Of a DNA stretch of 62,834 nt, positions 31,540-40,232 are shown one piece after another; positions within the stretch are counted from its first letter, which is position 1; each line of letters opens with the position of its first letter. The stretch comes from a virus. The notes under the pieces are model-generated. The model saw only the letters and a program-made list of their open reading frames with translations. It had not been told where the DNA came from and made no database searches. The stretch spans positions 1 through 62,834 of the IMG/VR virus record IMGVR_UViG_3300036851_000151. One strand, given 5' to 3'. The translations under genes and the position numbers were made by a program.

Positions 31540-33200
31540 GCCTGCACCCACGTCGAAAGAGATTCCACGAATTGAAAATCGAGCCGGCCGGTCTGCGGCA
31601 GCTCGTTGGTGATCCAATCAACCGCATCCCCAACCCCTGGCGTGATCGTTAGCGCATCGATCCGCTGCCGCGTTGCAATGCGCAGCATCCGTTTATCTGC
31701 CCCTTCGGGGAGCGCGACCGTCAGCGCCGCGATTGCCGCTGCCGGATTGATAATCAGAATGGCGTCGCTGGGGATAAGCGTGATGGTCGCGCCGGTTATC
31801 GGCGCTTCAAGCCGGTAAGCCGTCGACCTGGTATTGAAAGACACACGATTCGCGGCAATGACGATCACATCAGTGACGTGGGAATCACCGAAGAGATCGA
31901 CGAATGGCCGAAAATAAATCGACCCGGCCGGAGCTACAAAATCAGGCGCGATCTCGCCATCGTCCGTCAGCGCTATACGTGTGATGCGTTCCTGAATGCC
32001 ATCCGCCACCGTTAGCGCGATGTCCTCGACGGTCGTCGTACCGCCCGACACAACGCCGGTCTTGTCGTTTTGCATCCACCGGATGCCGAGTGTAACCGAG
32101 TCGTTCAGCGGGTCGACGGGATCGATTTGCCGCTGGACCTTCCAACGGATTTCATAGGCGTACCCCGCCTCAACGGCAAACGCAGGTACGGGCGCGACGG
32201 TTTGGGGATCTGCGGCAGTCGCAGCATCCACCCGGACTACACTGCCGGCGGCAGTGATGATCACCCAGCCGGGATCGATCAGTGTAGCGTCAGCCGGCGC
32301 GCCGGTCTTCGACGTACCATACAGCGCCACCGCGTCGCCGGGCCGCTCGGTCTGTGCTGCGGCGACCAGGGACGGTACCGGCGCAGCATCGGCGAGCGCC
32401 TGGTCTGCGTCCGCTTGCGCCGCCGCCGCGGCGGCGGATGCGATAGCTACCGCGGCCGTGGTATAGGCCGTGGTCGCGATCTGGGTGGTGTTCGTGCCAG
32501 GTGCCGCCGTGGGAGCGGCGGGAACGCCTGTCAGGGCCGGGGAGGCAAGCGGCGCCTTTAGTGCTAGGGCGCTCGCGGTCGCTGTCGAGACGACGTCAGC
32601 GGCGGCCTCGACAAAAGCCGTCGTCGCGACTTGAGTCGTGTCGGTTCCGGGCGCCGCCGTCGGAGCCGCAGGCACTCCCGTAAACGTCGGGTTGGCGAGC
32701 GGCGCTTTGAGGTTGAGCGCGGTTTGCGTCGCCGAGCTTACCGGCTTGTTCGCGTCTGACGTATTATCGGCGTTCGCGAGGCCGACCTGGGCTTTGGTAA
32801 CGCTGTGCGGATTGTCGTTTGCCGCCTCGTGCACCCCGAGCTCGGTTTCGAGCGCTGTGACATCCGCGGCAACGACGTTTGCGGCCGCCTGCGCGAATGC
32901 GGTCGTTGCGATCTGGGTAGTGACCGTCCCCGGAGCCGCTGTAGGCGCTGTCGGCGTGCCGGTAAGCGCGGGTGATGCCAGTGGTGCCTTGAGCGCGAGC
33001 GCGGTGGCGGTAAGGGTCGAGATTGGTTTATTGGCATCGGACGTATTGTCGGCATTCCCGAGGCCGACATCGGCCTTGTCAACGTCGTGCGGGTTATCGA
33101 GGTCGGCCAGATGCGCGGCGATGTTCGCGCGCGCCGTAGCGTCGAACGCACCGCCATAAATCTTAATCGTCTTGGTGCTGAGATCGAGTTGCCCGCTCAT
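31536..33200 (-). CDS. Tail fibre protein with collar repeats
   Basis: 554 aa. Residues 1-240 alternate NPHSVTKAQVGLANADNTSD-type collar repeats (two) with ALALKAPLASPALTGVPAAP-type repeats (four), each ending in TTQIATTAF. A C-terminal beta-rich domain follows, ending ESLSTWVQA. This is a classic trimeric fibre shaft-plus-tip layout. It is translationally coupled to the spike gene. Confidence 0.8.
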   Translation of the reverse strand: MSGQLDLSTKTIKIYGGAFDATARANIAAHLADLDNPHDVDKADVGLGNADNTSDANKPISTLTATALALKAPLASPALTGTPTAPTAAPGTVTTQIATTAFAQAAANVVAADVTALETELGVHEAANDNPHSVTKAQVGLANADNTSDANKPVSSATQTALNLKAPLANPTFTGVPAAPTAAPGTDTTQVATTAFVEAAADVVSTATASALALKAPLASPALTGVPAAPTAAPGTNTTQIATTAYTTAAVAIASAAAAAAQADADQALADAAPVPSLVAAAQTERPGDAVALYGTSKTGAPADATLIDPGWVIITAAGSVVRVDAATAADPQTVAPVPAFAVEAGYAYEIRWKVQRQIDPVDPLNDSVTLGIRWMQNDKTGVVSGGTTTVEDIALTVADGIQERITRIALTDDGEIAPDFVAPAGSIYFRPFVDLFGDSHVTDVIVIAANRVSFNTRSTAYRLEAPITGATITLIPSDAILIINPAAAIAALTVALPEGADKRMLRIATRQRIDALTITPGVGDAVDWITNELPQTGRLDFQFVESLSTWVQA

Positions 33201-33529
33201 ACCGTGTAGCCCTCGATCACATTGATATCGGCGATCAACTCGGTATCACCCTCGACAGACAGATACAGCCGCGTCAGCCGGCCGATCGGCATCGCGTCGG
33301 CATCTGCGGCCAGCAGCGACAGCACGAGATGCCCGTTGACTGCGTCCGCGGCATCGACCGTCACAGCTTGCGATCCCCCCGCCCAGCGCATCATTGCAAG
33401 GCAATCGAGGCCCGTCAGATCGGTGACGATTTCTTCATCCGGATCGTCCCAAATGCGGACGTGCCACGACCACGCCTCGTTGCGGACGAGCGGGATCGCC
33501 TCGTCAATGAGGGGGGTTCCGTCGAACAT
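33197..33529 (-). CDS. Conserved tail-region protein
   Basis: 110 aa, beta-rich (AWSWHVRIWDDPDEEIVTDL; GRLTRLYLSVEGDTELIADI). It overlaps the fibre gene start by 4 bp. Similar small proteins sit before fibre genes in related phages; probably a fibre attachment or baseplate component. Confidence 0.5.
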   Translation of the reverse strand: MFDGTPLIDEAIPLVRNEAWSWHVRIWDDPDEEIVTDLTGLDCLAMMRWAGGSQAVTVDAADAVNGHLVLSLLAADADAMPIGRLTRLYLSVEGDTELIADINVIEGYTV

Positions 33530-33643
33530 TAACCGTCACCGCGAGTGACGGAATGATCAGTCTGTGATAGGTTGAGGCGGGTCGAGACGGCGGTTCCAAC
33601 ACCATCCCGACCCTGACCACATGACCTCGGATAGGAGATCAAG

Positions 33644-34549
33644 ATGGCTACCATTACCCCTATTCCCCCTGAGAAGCGGTTTCAAGACCTGACCGGCCAG
33701 CGGTTCGGCCGGCTCGTAGTGCTCGGATGGGCCGGCCATTCAAAACCCAACGCCGCGTGGGTCTGCCGCTGCGATTGTGGTGGCGAAAAACTCGCGCTAA
33801 GCCACAACCTCAAAAGCCTTCGCACACGAAGCTGCGGATGCCTTAACCTCGAAAACCTATCTAACTCAGGCTCCGCCGATTTCTGCGCGCGGGATACGAA
33901 GATGCACCCGGAGCACAAAGTGTGGGGCCAGATGATCCGCCGATGCCACAACCCGACCGAGCGTCGATTTGCCGATTATGGCGGGAGGGGTATTTCTGTT
34001 TGTGACCGTTGGCGCTACGGCGAGAATGGGACACATGGCTTCATGTGCTTCATGACCGACATGGGGTCGCGCCCATCGCCTAAACACACAATCGATCGAG
34101 TGAACAACAATCTCGGATATTCCCCGGACAACTGCGAATGGCGAACACGGACGGAGCAGGTTCGCAATCGGCGAAACACCATAATGATTGTCTATCAGGA
34201 TCGCGAAATGTCTCTCGCAGAGGCGTGCGAGATAGCGGGAGTTCCTCTTCGCGTTGCCAGTTCACGGTTGCGGAATGGCATGGCTGCTGATCTTGTGTTG
34301 AGCCAACCAATAAAGAAGCAAAGGGGCCATACCCCTAACAGGACTGTGGTGTATTGCGGGGAAACGATGCTCTTGGCGGCGGCGTGCAAGCTGGCTGGCA
34401 TATCTCTTGGTGCAGTGCAAATGCGTATCCATAGGGGCATGTCCGCAGAGCTTGCTTTATCGCAACCGCCACGTCTCAGAAGCACGAAAGAATACAGGTC
34501 AAAAATCGGGCCAATTTATGGTCGCGTTAGTAAGCATCGGCACGAATGA
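33644..34549 (+). CDS. Homing-type HNH endonuclease inserted in the tail operon
   Basis: 301 aa from ATG 33644 with TAGGAGATCAAG upstream. It has an N-terminal zinc-binding module (WVCRCDCGGEK, TRSCGCLN), then HPEHKVWGQMIRRCHNPTER, YGGRGISVCDRW and HTIDRVNNNLGYSPDNCEWR (the HNH-like core). Two C-terminal NUMOD-type helix repeats follow (MSLAEACEIAGVPLRVASSR; MLLAAACKLAGISLGAVQMR). It is on the opposite strand to the virion genes, and its last 51 bp overlap the end of the neighbouring tail gene. Likely a selfish gene. Confidence 0.85.
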   Translation: MATITPIPPEKRFQDLTGQRFGRLVVLGWAGHSKPNAAWVCRCDCGGEKLALSHNLKSLRTRSCGCLNLENLSNSGSADFCARDTKMHPEHKVWGQMIRRCHNPTERRFADYGGRGISVCDRWRYGENGTHGFMCFMTDMGSRPSPKHTIDRVNNNLGYSPDNCEWRTRTEQVRNRRNTIMIVYQDREMSLAEACEIAGVPLRVASSRLRNGMAADLVLSQPIKKQRGHTPNRTVVYCGETMLLAAACKLAGISLGAVQMRIHRGMSAELALSQPPRLRSTKEYRSKIGPIYGRVSKHRHE

Positions 34550-35080
34550 ACAGAACAAATCGCCCGGATAGCGATGCTGTTGCTCTCGATCCGTGTAGCG
34601 CCCGGCCGGAGGGCGCGACCGACCAAAGAACGCGTTTTCGCTACCCAGCGTAATGATCCGGCGCGCGCCCTGACCCTCGGTTGCAGCCTCGCGCGTCACC
34701 CGCGGCTGCTGCATGAGTCCCATGTAAAGCGCGATCGGAGCACCGAGCGTCGACCAGTCGGCGTTGAACAGCTGCTCATAGACCACGACGTTGCGCCCCT
34801 GCACGATGTCAGCCGAGTCGAGCGCAATCGCGAGCAGGTCGACGGGCGAATCTGCGACGCCGCTCAGCGTGAATGTCACCCGCTGGGATTGCGCGTTGCG
34901 GACTTCCTCCAGCCCCTCGATCGTCCCGAGATCACCGCAGCCGATATAGGCCTTGCCGTCGAATGTGCGCGGCCCGAACCCGTTCCAGATGTATGTTGGC
35001 GCGCCGTCGAAATCGAAGTCGCAGAGCAGCGCCGCATAGACGATGCCAGCATCAAACGTGCCCGGCGGGAAGAACGGCAT
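34499..35080 (-). CDS. Minor tail protein (DUF2163-like)
   Basis: 193 aa from ATG 35080, which overlaps the stop of the 49-aa gene. It has FDFDGAPTYIWNGFGPRTFD, then VTFTLSGVADSPVDLLAIAL and GARRIITLGSENAFFGRSRP, as in baseplate proteins of gene-transfer-agent-like tails. The 3' end is intact despite overlap with the HNH gene. Confidence 0.6.
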   Translation of the reverse strand: MPFFPPGTFDAGIVYAALLCDFDFDGAPTYIWNGFGPRTFDGKAYIGCGDLGTIEGLEEVRNAQSQRVTFTLSGVADSPVDLLAIALDSADIVQGRNVVVYEQLFNADWSTLGAPIALYMGLMQQPRVTREAATEGQGARRIITLGSENAFFGRSRPPAGRYTDREQQHRYPGDLFCSFVPMLTNATINWPDF

Positions 35081-35229
35081 TATTGCTTCTCTACGTCCCC
35101 GACCACAAAGTAATGCCGATACCCACAATTCTCGTGGGTGCTGACGAGCGCTCGCCCATCATCGGTTCGCCGAACGATCCATTCGGATTCAGGCAGCAGC
35201 TTCAACCGTTTCGCTGTGTTGTCTTCCAT
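35080..35229 (-). CDS. 49-aa tail-operon protein
   Basis: A short frame perfectly tiled by TGATG at its start and TAATG at its end. It has AKRLKLLPESEWIVRRTDDG and NCGYRHYFVVGDVEKQ. The tiling and normal codon use make it convincing despite its size. Role unknown. Confidence 0.6.
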   Translation of the reverse strand: MEDNTAKRLKLLPESEWIVRRTDDGRALVSTHENCGYRHYFVVGDVEKQ

Positions 35230-35816
35230 CAATTCGGATCCTCTAGAAAAGTCACATCAGCAACAGCCATTCCCCCGGGCGTGACGGTCAGCGCCATCGC
35301 GTCATCGCTCGCGAGCCGGCACTTGCAGATCGGCGTTCCGATCTCGACGGTTGTCGCGTCGGCATAGTCGGCTCGGAGCGGCGGCCGGATCGTGCAGGTG
35401 TAGTCGTCGGTCGAGACGCCGGTCACGTCAACGACGCGGTGCAAGCGCCCATCGCCGACAGCGAAATGGTAGCCATCCGCCATGATGTCGCCGACCCGCC
35501 GGATGACTGCTACCGTGTCACCTTGCGCGTGCGCGCCGACGAGCACGCCGTCGATCGTGCCCTGCTCTTCGCCAATCAGCGGCACGTAGATCGCCACCGC
35601 GCCGCCGTCCAGTCCCGCCTCGACGGCGCGCCAGGCGCGGACCTCCGTAATATCTTTGATCACGATGCGCCGGTACTGGATTCGCCACGCGCCGGCCGGC
35701 GACGCGATCCGCTGCGTAAAGCCGGAGGCCGCGACGGTCCCGGCAGTCGTGCGGGCGAGATATTGGCAACTAATCTCGCCCGGCCGCAGAACGAGGTGAG
35801 GCCAGAAATCGGTCAT
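35229..35816 (-). CDS. Minor tail protein
   Basis: 195 aa, beta-rich. SPAGAWRIQYRRIVIKDITE, AWRAVEAGLDGGAVAIYVPL and YTCTIRPPLRADYADATTVE are typical of baseplate-associated proteins following the tape measure in related phages. No enzymatic motifs. Confidence 0.55.
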   Translation of the reverse strand: MTDFWPHLVLRPGEISCQYLARTTAGTVAASGFTQRIASPAGAWRIQYRRIVIKDITEVRAWRAVEAGLDGGAVAIYVPLIGEEQGTIDGVLVGAHAQGDTVAVIRRVGDIMADGYHFAVGDGRLHRVVDVTGVSTDDYTCTIRPPLRADYADATTVEIGTPICKCRLASDDAMALTVTPGGMAVADVTFLEDPN

Positions 35817-35843
35817 TTAGGGCGACCCGGCATTCGACAAGCC

Positions 35844-36464
35844 TCAGTGCGTCGTCGGGGATTCCTCGGTGCCGGCCGCATTCCCCGGCCTGAGCGGCAG
35901 TTCTTCCTGCGCGAGAGCGTCGGAGCCGGTCAGGTCGATCTTGACGCCGATCGCCGCGTACAGATCAGGCGCCGCGAGCGCCGCCGGGCGGCGACCGGCC
36001 GATCGGCAGATGATCTCCAGCGAGCGCGAGATCGCGTTTATCTGCGCCGTGCGTGCCCGCATCGCGCTAAGCTCGGCTCGCTCCTGTTTCAGCTTCTCCC
36101 GCTGCGGGCCGCGCAGTCCGGCTTTGTACCCGCCCGTTCGCCGGATCGTCGGTATGACTTCGCCGGTAATCCAGCGGCGGAACCGATGCGGGACAGTTCC
36201 GGCCTTGACCGCGTCGCGCGACCGCAGAACCAGCGTCCAAAGGCCACTCTCGGAAACGAGCCAAACCTCCTGATGGCCGCCAAGGGTGTATGTTGAACAT
36301 ATACCCTTCTCGTCATCATCGAGGTTTTGGAGCGCTTGAGCAGTGTTCCGAATACCCAGATTTTTGCAGATATCGACGGCGACAAACCACGGCTCGGCAT
36401 CGCGCATGACGACCCGTACCAAGCCCTCGCCTTCGAATAGGAATGGGATCAGCGAATTTTCCAT
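35844..36464 (-). CDS. BRO-N domain protein (antirepressor-like)
   Basis: 206 aa from ATG 36464 behind CAGGAGACTGAA. Residues about 5-105 are a BRO-N DNA-binding domain (VRVVMRDAEPWFVAVDICKN; LVSESGLWTLVLRSRDAVKA; FRRWITGEVIPTIRRTGGY). A coiled linker and an unrelated helical C-terminus follow. BRO-N proteins usually regulate phage genes as antirepressors. Its place inside the tail genes, right after the tape measure, is unexpected. Confidence 0.8.
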   Translation of the reverse strand: MENSLIPFLFEGEGLVRVVMRDAEPWFVAVDICKNLGIRNTAQALQNLDDDEKGICSTYTLGGHQEVWLVSESGLWTLVLRSRDAVKAGTVPHRFRRWITGEVIPTIRRTGGYKAGLRGPQREKLKQERAELSAMRARTAQINAISRSLEIICRSAGRRPAALAAPDLYAAIGVKIDLTGSDALAQEELPLRPGNAAGTEESPTTH

Positions 36465-36642
36465 TTCAGTCTCCTGTGGAGGCCGGGCGCCAAGACCCGG
36501 CGCGGCGTTCGGGCAGTCGCCCATAAGACGACTCCCGGCCCCCACAGAAGTTCGGGGAAAACCGGCAGCCGCCGCTCTGTCCCGCTTGGCAGCGGGTAGT
36601 CGATTTGTGCTTTAGCCAGCGCGGCCGGCCCAACGGCAGCCG

Positions 36643-39135
36643 CTATAGCTGCCTCTGAGACGCTTCGCTGCTCATGCCGGACCAGTTCCGCTGCACCGCC
36701 TTGGTAGACTGCGCGACCGAGAGCTGCACGATCGTCCCGGTGCGGCTGACGATTTGCTGATCGGCGATGCCGGCTATGAACGCGTTGTTCGGGTTGAGCT
36801 CGATGCGGATCACTTCGCCGCCGCCGCCGCCCGGCGGATCGACCCTCACCCTCTCGTCGGGCGACGCCCAAAACTGCACAAGCTGGCTATCGATCCCCCC
36901 GGAGCCGCCTACCCGGAAGCTCCCGCCATCGGCAAACGCCGGTATCAGATCACCACCGCCGCCAAAATCGACCTGTCCGCCGTTGATGATGCCCCCGGAA
37001 AACAGTCCCAGAATTGACCCAAGGAAGCCACCGCCGCTCCCCGTATCACCGTGCAGCAATGCGCGGAATGCCTGGCTAGCGAGCGTCTTGCCGAGGTCGC
37101 GCAGTAGCCCGCCAAGCGCCTCTCGCACTTTGAAAGTGCCCTCGGTGATGCTATCGAACGCCCGCGAAAACGTATTCTCAAATACGCCGCCAACTTCGCG
37201 AATCTGATCCATCAGTGCACGCTGCCGGGCGAGCTGATCCATCGCGTCGTGCAACGCGTTGACCTCGCGCTCCCTAGCCTCGACGGCTTCGTTGGTCAGA
37301 TCCAGGCCGGCGGCCTCGGCTTGCTGGCGGACCTTCAGCAGCGCGACTTGCCGATCGATGTGCTCGGTGCTCTTCCCCTGCAATTCAACCTGCAAGCGCA
37401 GCTGATCGGAATGTTCGCGGTCTTCTTGGCTCTGCTCACCGAACCGGCGCTCTTGCCGTGCGCGCGTCGCGTCGACAAGCTGAGCATTACGCTTTCTGGC
37501 TTCTTCCGCAGCCTGGGGCGCCTCGGCGGCGGCGCCATACCTCTGCATCCGCTCTAAGGTCGCTTGCGCGCCCGCTTCCGCTATCCTGCCGGTGCCCGTC
37601 CGATACCCGAGGCCGATAAACCGGTCGGCGGCTATCTCCCCCTGCGCAAGGGCAAATGAGCTTTCAAATTCCGTCGCGCGACCGGCCATAAACGCGTCTT
37701 GAGATGCGCCCGGCCGCGCCAGAAGACTTCCGCCGCCGCCGCCGATCGCCGCCCGAAGTGCCGGGTTGTAGTTCGCCCAACGGCCAACACCGCCACGGGG
37801 AGAATTCAAGATCGTCCGGGCCATCTGCCGCTGAACGTCGTATGGCGCCGACATCGCATTCGGGTACATCCCGAGATCGACCCCCGCCTCGCGGGCAAAG
37901 TCTCGCCACGTCGAGTTGGTGATCTGGAAGTTGCCCTGCGCGGTGCTGATCGATTTCGACACAACGCCTTGGTGGATGTTTCGGCCGCCGCTCTCGTGCT
38001 GCTCAATCAGGTCAAGTGTCCGCTCGACATCACCGACCCCGCTAGCGCCGCTTGCTCCACTTGCGGGCGGGATCGCGGCGCGAAACTCCCTTGCCCCCTG
38101 AACTCCCATAAGCTTGTTGAACCAATCCGGCGGCTGAAGCTCGAAAACGGCCTTCAACGCCTTGGCGAGGGCGTTCATGCCGTTGACGATGCCCATGATG
38201 AGATCGCTGCGGGATGCCGAGTCGAGCATCTCGGCGATGTTGATCCGCACATCGCGCATCGCCTGAGCCATCGGCGACAGCGCTTCCTTGCTCAAGCCCT
38301 CGGCCCGCTGTTCGATCAGCCGGAACCAGCGGTCGAGATGCTGCATTTCCATGCCGAACTTGGCCGCCTCGCGCGCCGCCGCGACTTCCCGCTCCGTCAC
38401 GACGCCAAGCTGAAGCGCCAGCTTGCTGAGCGAGTCCACGCCGCCCGTAATGGCCCCGCTCAGTTGTTGCGGCGCGTCATCGCCCAGAACCGGCACGAGG
38501 TTCTGCCCGGTTCGCACAACCCGCTCGGCTGCGCCTGGGCTGACGCCGGCGCGCACCGCCCCGCGTAGTGCCGTCCGCGCATCCGCTGCCGTCAGACCGA
38601 CATCGCGGAGACGCTTGGCAGCCGCCTCCAGACCCGCTGCGGTCGCCTGGCCCTCAACGCCGAAGCCTTTCAGCATCACGTTGAACTGCCGCAACGCGCT
38701 GGTCGATTCCAGCGCCCGCGCAGTCAACACACCGATTCCTACGGCAACAGCACCGATGCCAGCCGCAGCGGCAGTCGCCGGCGTAATCATGCCGCGCAGC
38801 GCCGTCGCAGCGCCGCCTAACACATTTCGGACGCCGCCGCCCTGCTGAAACGCCTGGATTACATGGCCGGACTGATTTGCCAGAACCCGAAACGGAGATG
38901 CCCCAGACGCAAACTGCGTAGCGATATCATTGAGCTGAAAACTGAGCTGCGTAACCGCGAAGGTTGTTTGACGCGCGTTCCGCTGAAACTGGTCGAGACT
39001 CGTGCTCGCGCTACCGAATGCCCTTGTAACCCGCCGGCTAGCGTCTTCCGCCCGCTGTCCAATCAGCGGTATCTGCCGATCGAAGACCGCAGTGTCGAAC
39101 CCAAGGCCGACGTAAAGCGACCCGATTTCAGGCAT
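36643..39135 (-). CDS. Tape measure protein with transglycosylase-like domain
   Basis: 830 aa. The N-terminus (VGLGFDTAVFDRQIPLIGQR) and amphipathic helices run to residue ~340, with hydrophobic segments near 110-150. Residues about 365-455 form a lysozyme/SLT-like domain (LDLIEQHESGGRNIHQ with candidate Glu, TAQGNFQITNSTWRDFAREA, GVGRWANYNPALRAAIG). A long charged coiled coil follows, then a C-terminal membrane-like segment. At about 1.5 A per residue it predicts a tail near 125 nm, a siphovirus value. The muralytic part probably aids entry. Confidence 0.88.
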   Translation of the reverse strand: MPEIGSLYVGLGFDTAVFDRQIPLIGQRAEDASRRVTRAFGSASTSLDQFQRNARQTTFAVTQLSFQLNDIATQFASGASPFRVLANQSGHVIQAFQQGGGVRNVLGGAATALRGMITPATAAAAGIGAVAVGIGVLTARALESTSALRQFNVMLKGFGVEGQATAAGLEAAAKRLRDVGLTAADARTALRGAVRAGVSPGAAERVVRTGQNLVPVLGDDAPQQLSGAITGGVDSLSKLALQLGVVTEREVAAAREAAKFGMEMQHLDRWFRLIEQRAEGLSKEALSPMAQAMRDVRINIAEMLDSASRSDLIMGIVNGMNALAKALKAVFELQPPDWFNKLMGVQGAREFRAAIPPASGASGASGVGDVERTLDLIEQHESGGRNIHQGVVSKSISTAQGNFQITNSTWRDFAREAGVDLGMYPNAMSAPYDVQRQMARTILNSPRGGVGRWANYNPALRAAIGGGGGSLLARPGASQDAFMAGRATEFESSFALAQGEIAADRFIGLGYRTGTGRIAEAGAQATLERMQRYGAAAEAPQAAEEARKRNAQLVDATRARQERRFGEQSQEDREHSDQLRLQVELQGKSTEHIDRQVALLKVRQQAEAAGLDLTNEAVEAREREVNALHDAMDQLARQRALMDQIREVGGVFENTFSRAFDSITEGTFKVREALGGLLRDLGKTLASQAFRALLHGDTGSGGGFLGSILGLFSGGIINGGQVDFGGGGDLIPAFADGGSFRVGGSGGIDSQLVQFWASPDERVRVDPPGGGGGEVIRIELNPNNAFIAGIADQQIVSRTGTIVQLSVAQSTKAVQRNWSGMSSEASQRQL

Positions 39136-39460
39136 CGGTACGCTCGATGACCTTGCCGCCCATCAGCAGCGTGAACATGCGGGCTTGGTCGCGCATCTGT
39201 TCCCAGGATTGCGTTTTCGGACGGCGGTGCTTCGTGCGGCCGATCAGGTCTTCAAGTTTCGGCATGCGCTTTGTGCGCTGCAGTGCCGCCGTGTGCCACG
39301 CCTGCCACGCGATCTCGGCGTGTTGCTGCTCAAAACGAAGGCGAGCTGCCGCGAAGTAGATTTCTATTTGTCGGGGGGTCGAGTCCCAAAAGATGGCCTC
39401 GTTGAAGCCGCAGGCGAGCCACTCCTTTAGGAGCTCAGGCCAATCCCATCCTCGCCCCCC
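39128..39460 (-). CDS. Tail assembly chaperone extension (gpT-like, by -1 frameshift)
   Basis: About 108 aa read in the -1 frame of the upstream gene from the slip site at 39454-39460 to TGA 39130-39128, which overlaps the tape-measure start by 8 bp. GWDWPELLKEWLACGFNEAI followed by FWDSTPRQIEIYFAAARLRF resembles gene-transfer-agent gp10.1-type proteins. It has no start of its own. Expected as a C-terminal extension of the chaperone, as lambda gpG-T. Confidence 0.75.
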   Translation of the reverse strand, partial: GGRGWDWPELLKEWLACGFNEAIFWDSTPRQIEIYFAAARLRFEQQHAEIAWQAWHTAALQRTKRMPKLEDLIGRTKHRRPKTQSWEQMRDQARMFTLLMGGKVIERTDA

Positions 39461-39777
39461 TTCGGAGGGTTTCCGTCATCTTCCTTCGGCGTCGGGAACG
39501 CCAGATCATATGCCTGCATAAAGTACGTTGCAGCCTGTACGTTACCGATCTGGTCGATGATCTCGCCGGCCTGGTCGAGTGTCATCTTGCCGCCCAGCCC
39601 GACGCGGATCGCAGCGCGCAGAGACCGGAAGCTGAGATCATTTAGACGACGGCCGATTTCGCCGAAAGGTGCGCCTAGTTCAGACTCCAAAGAACAAATG
39701 ACGTTGGCGGTAATACGAATTGTATGTACCGCGCCGCCAGCATCAAACGAGACCTCACCCTTGACAGGGTTCGCCAT
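39427..39777 (-). CDS. Tail assembly chaperone N-terminal product (gpG-like)
   Basis: 116 aa. VSFDAGGAVHTIRITANVIC, SLRAAIRVGLGGKMTLDQAG and AATYFMQAYDLAFP match the chaperone encoded between tail tube and tape measure. The zero frame ends eight codons after a G-GGG-GGC heptamer (complement of 39454-39460), where ribosomes can slip -1 to make a roughly 216-aa fusion. Confidence 0.8.
   Translation of the reverse strand: MANPVKGEVSFDAGGAVHTIRITANVICSLESELGAPFGEIGRRLNDLSFRSLRAAIRVGLGGKMTLDQAGEIIDQIGNVQAATYFMQAYDLAFPTPKEDDGNPPKGGEDGIGLSS
39454..39460 (-). promoter_or_regulatory. Putative -1 ribosomal frameshift site
   Basis: On the minus strand the zero-frame codons AAG GGG GGC contain the heptamer G GGG GGC (X XXY YYZ form). 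Slipping one base back gives GGG GGG and opens the 108-codon chaperone extension. The location matches the conserved frameshift of long-tailed phages. Confidence 0.7.
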
Positions 39778-39787
39778 ATTTCGCCCC

Positions 39788-40210
39788 TTAGCTTGAGAAT
39801 GTCGGCTCGCCGGTTGGCTGGAAAGTCGCCGTTGCCGTCATCTTCGCATCAACCGCATCTTCCACACTAAAGCCAGTGCAGAACGCGAGCATCTGGAAGT
39901 ATTGAGCATTTGGAAATGTAACCTTAATGTTCCGCGATACGTCTGCAGCGAGCCGCGCGATCACGGCATCCTGCGAAGCGCCGCCAGCGATGAAATTGAG
40001 CCCGACCGTGATTTCGCCCATCGCGCGAAGGCCAGGAATAAGCTCTCGCCACCGGTTGGGTGAGTCCATATGCGTGGCGTCCTGCGTCTCCCGACGGAAA
40101 GAGATTCCGTTGATGCTCAACACCTCCGCGAGGGCAGTAAAGACTTCCGGCGACCCGGCATCACCAATTGCGAACGTGGTGCCATAACCAATGGCTGCGC
40201 TCGTAGCCAT
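39788..40210 (-). CDS. Major tail (tube) protein
   Basis: 140 aa. SINGISFRRETQDATHMDSP followed by NRWRELIPGLRAMGEITVGL is the signature of siphoviral and gene-transfer-agent tail tube proteins; VTFPNAQYFQMLAFCTGFSV and MTATATFQPTGEPTF complete the beta-barrel. It is placed between the tail terminator and the chaperone. Confidence 0.85.
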   Translation of the reverse strand: MATSAAIGYGTTFAIGDAGSPEVFTALAEVLSINGISFRRETQDATHMDSPNRWRELIPGLRAMGEITVGLNFIAGGASQDAVIARLAADVSRNIKVTFPNAQYFQMLAFCTGFSVEDAVDAKMTATATFQPTGEPTFSS

Positions 40211-40232
40211 GTCAGTTACTCCTACTCATGGT

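Noticed and set aside
37699-38568. 289-codon plus-strand frame within the tape measure
   Set aside because: Antisense to the tape measure and rich in Arg/His/Pro, as expected for a shadow frame.
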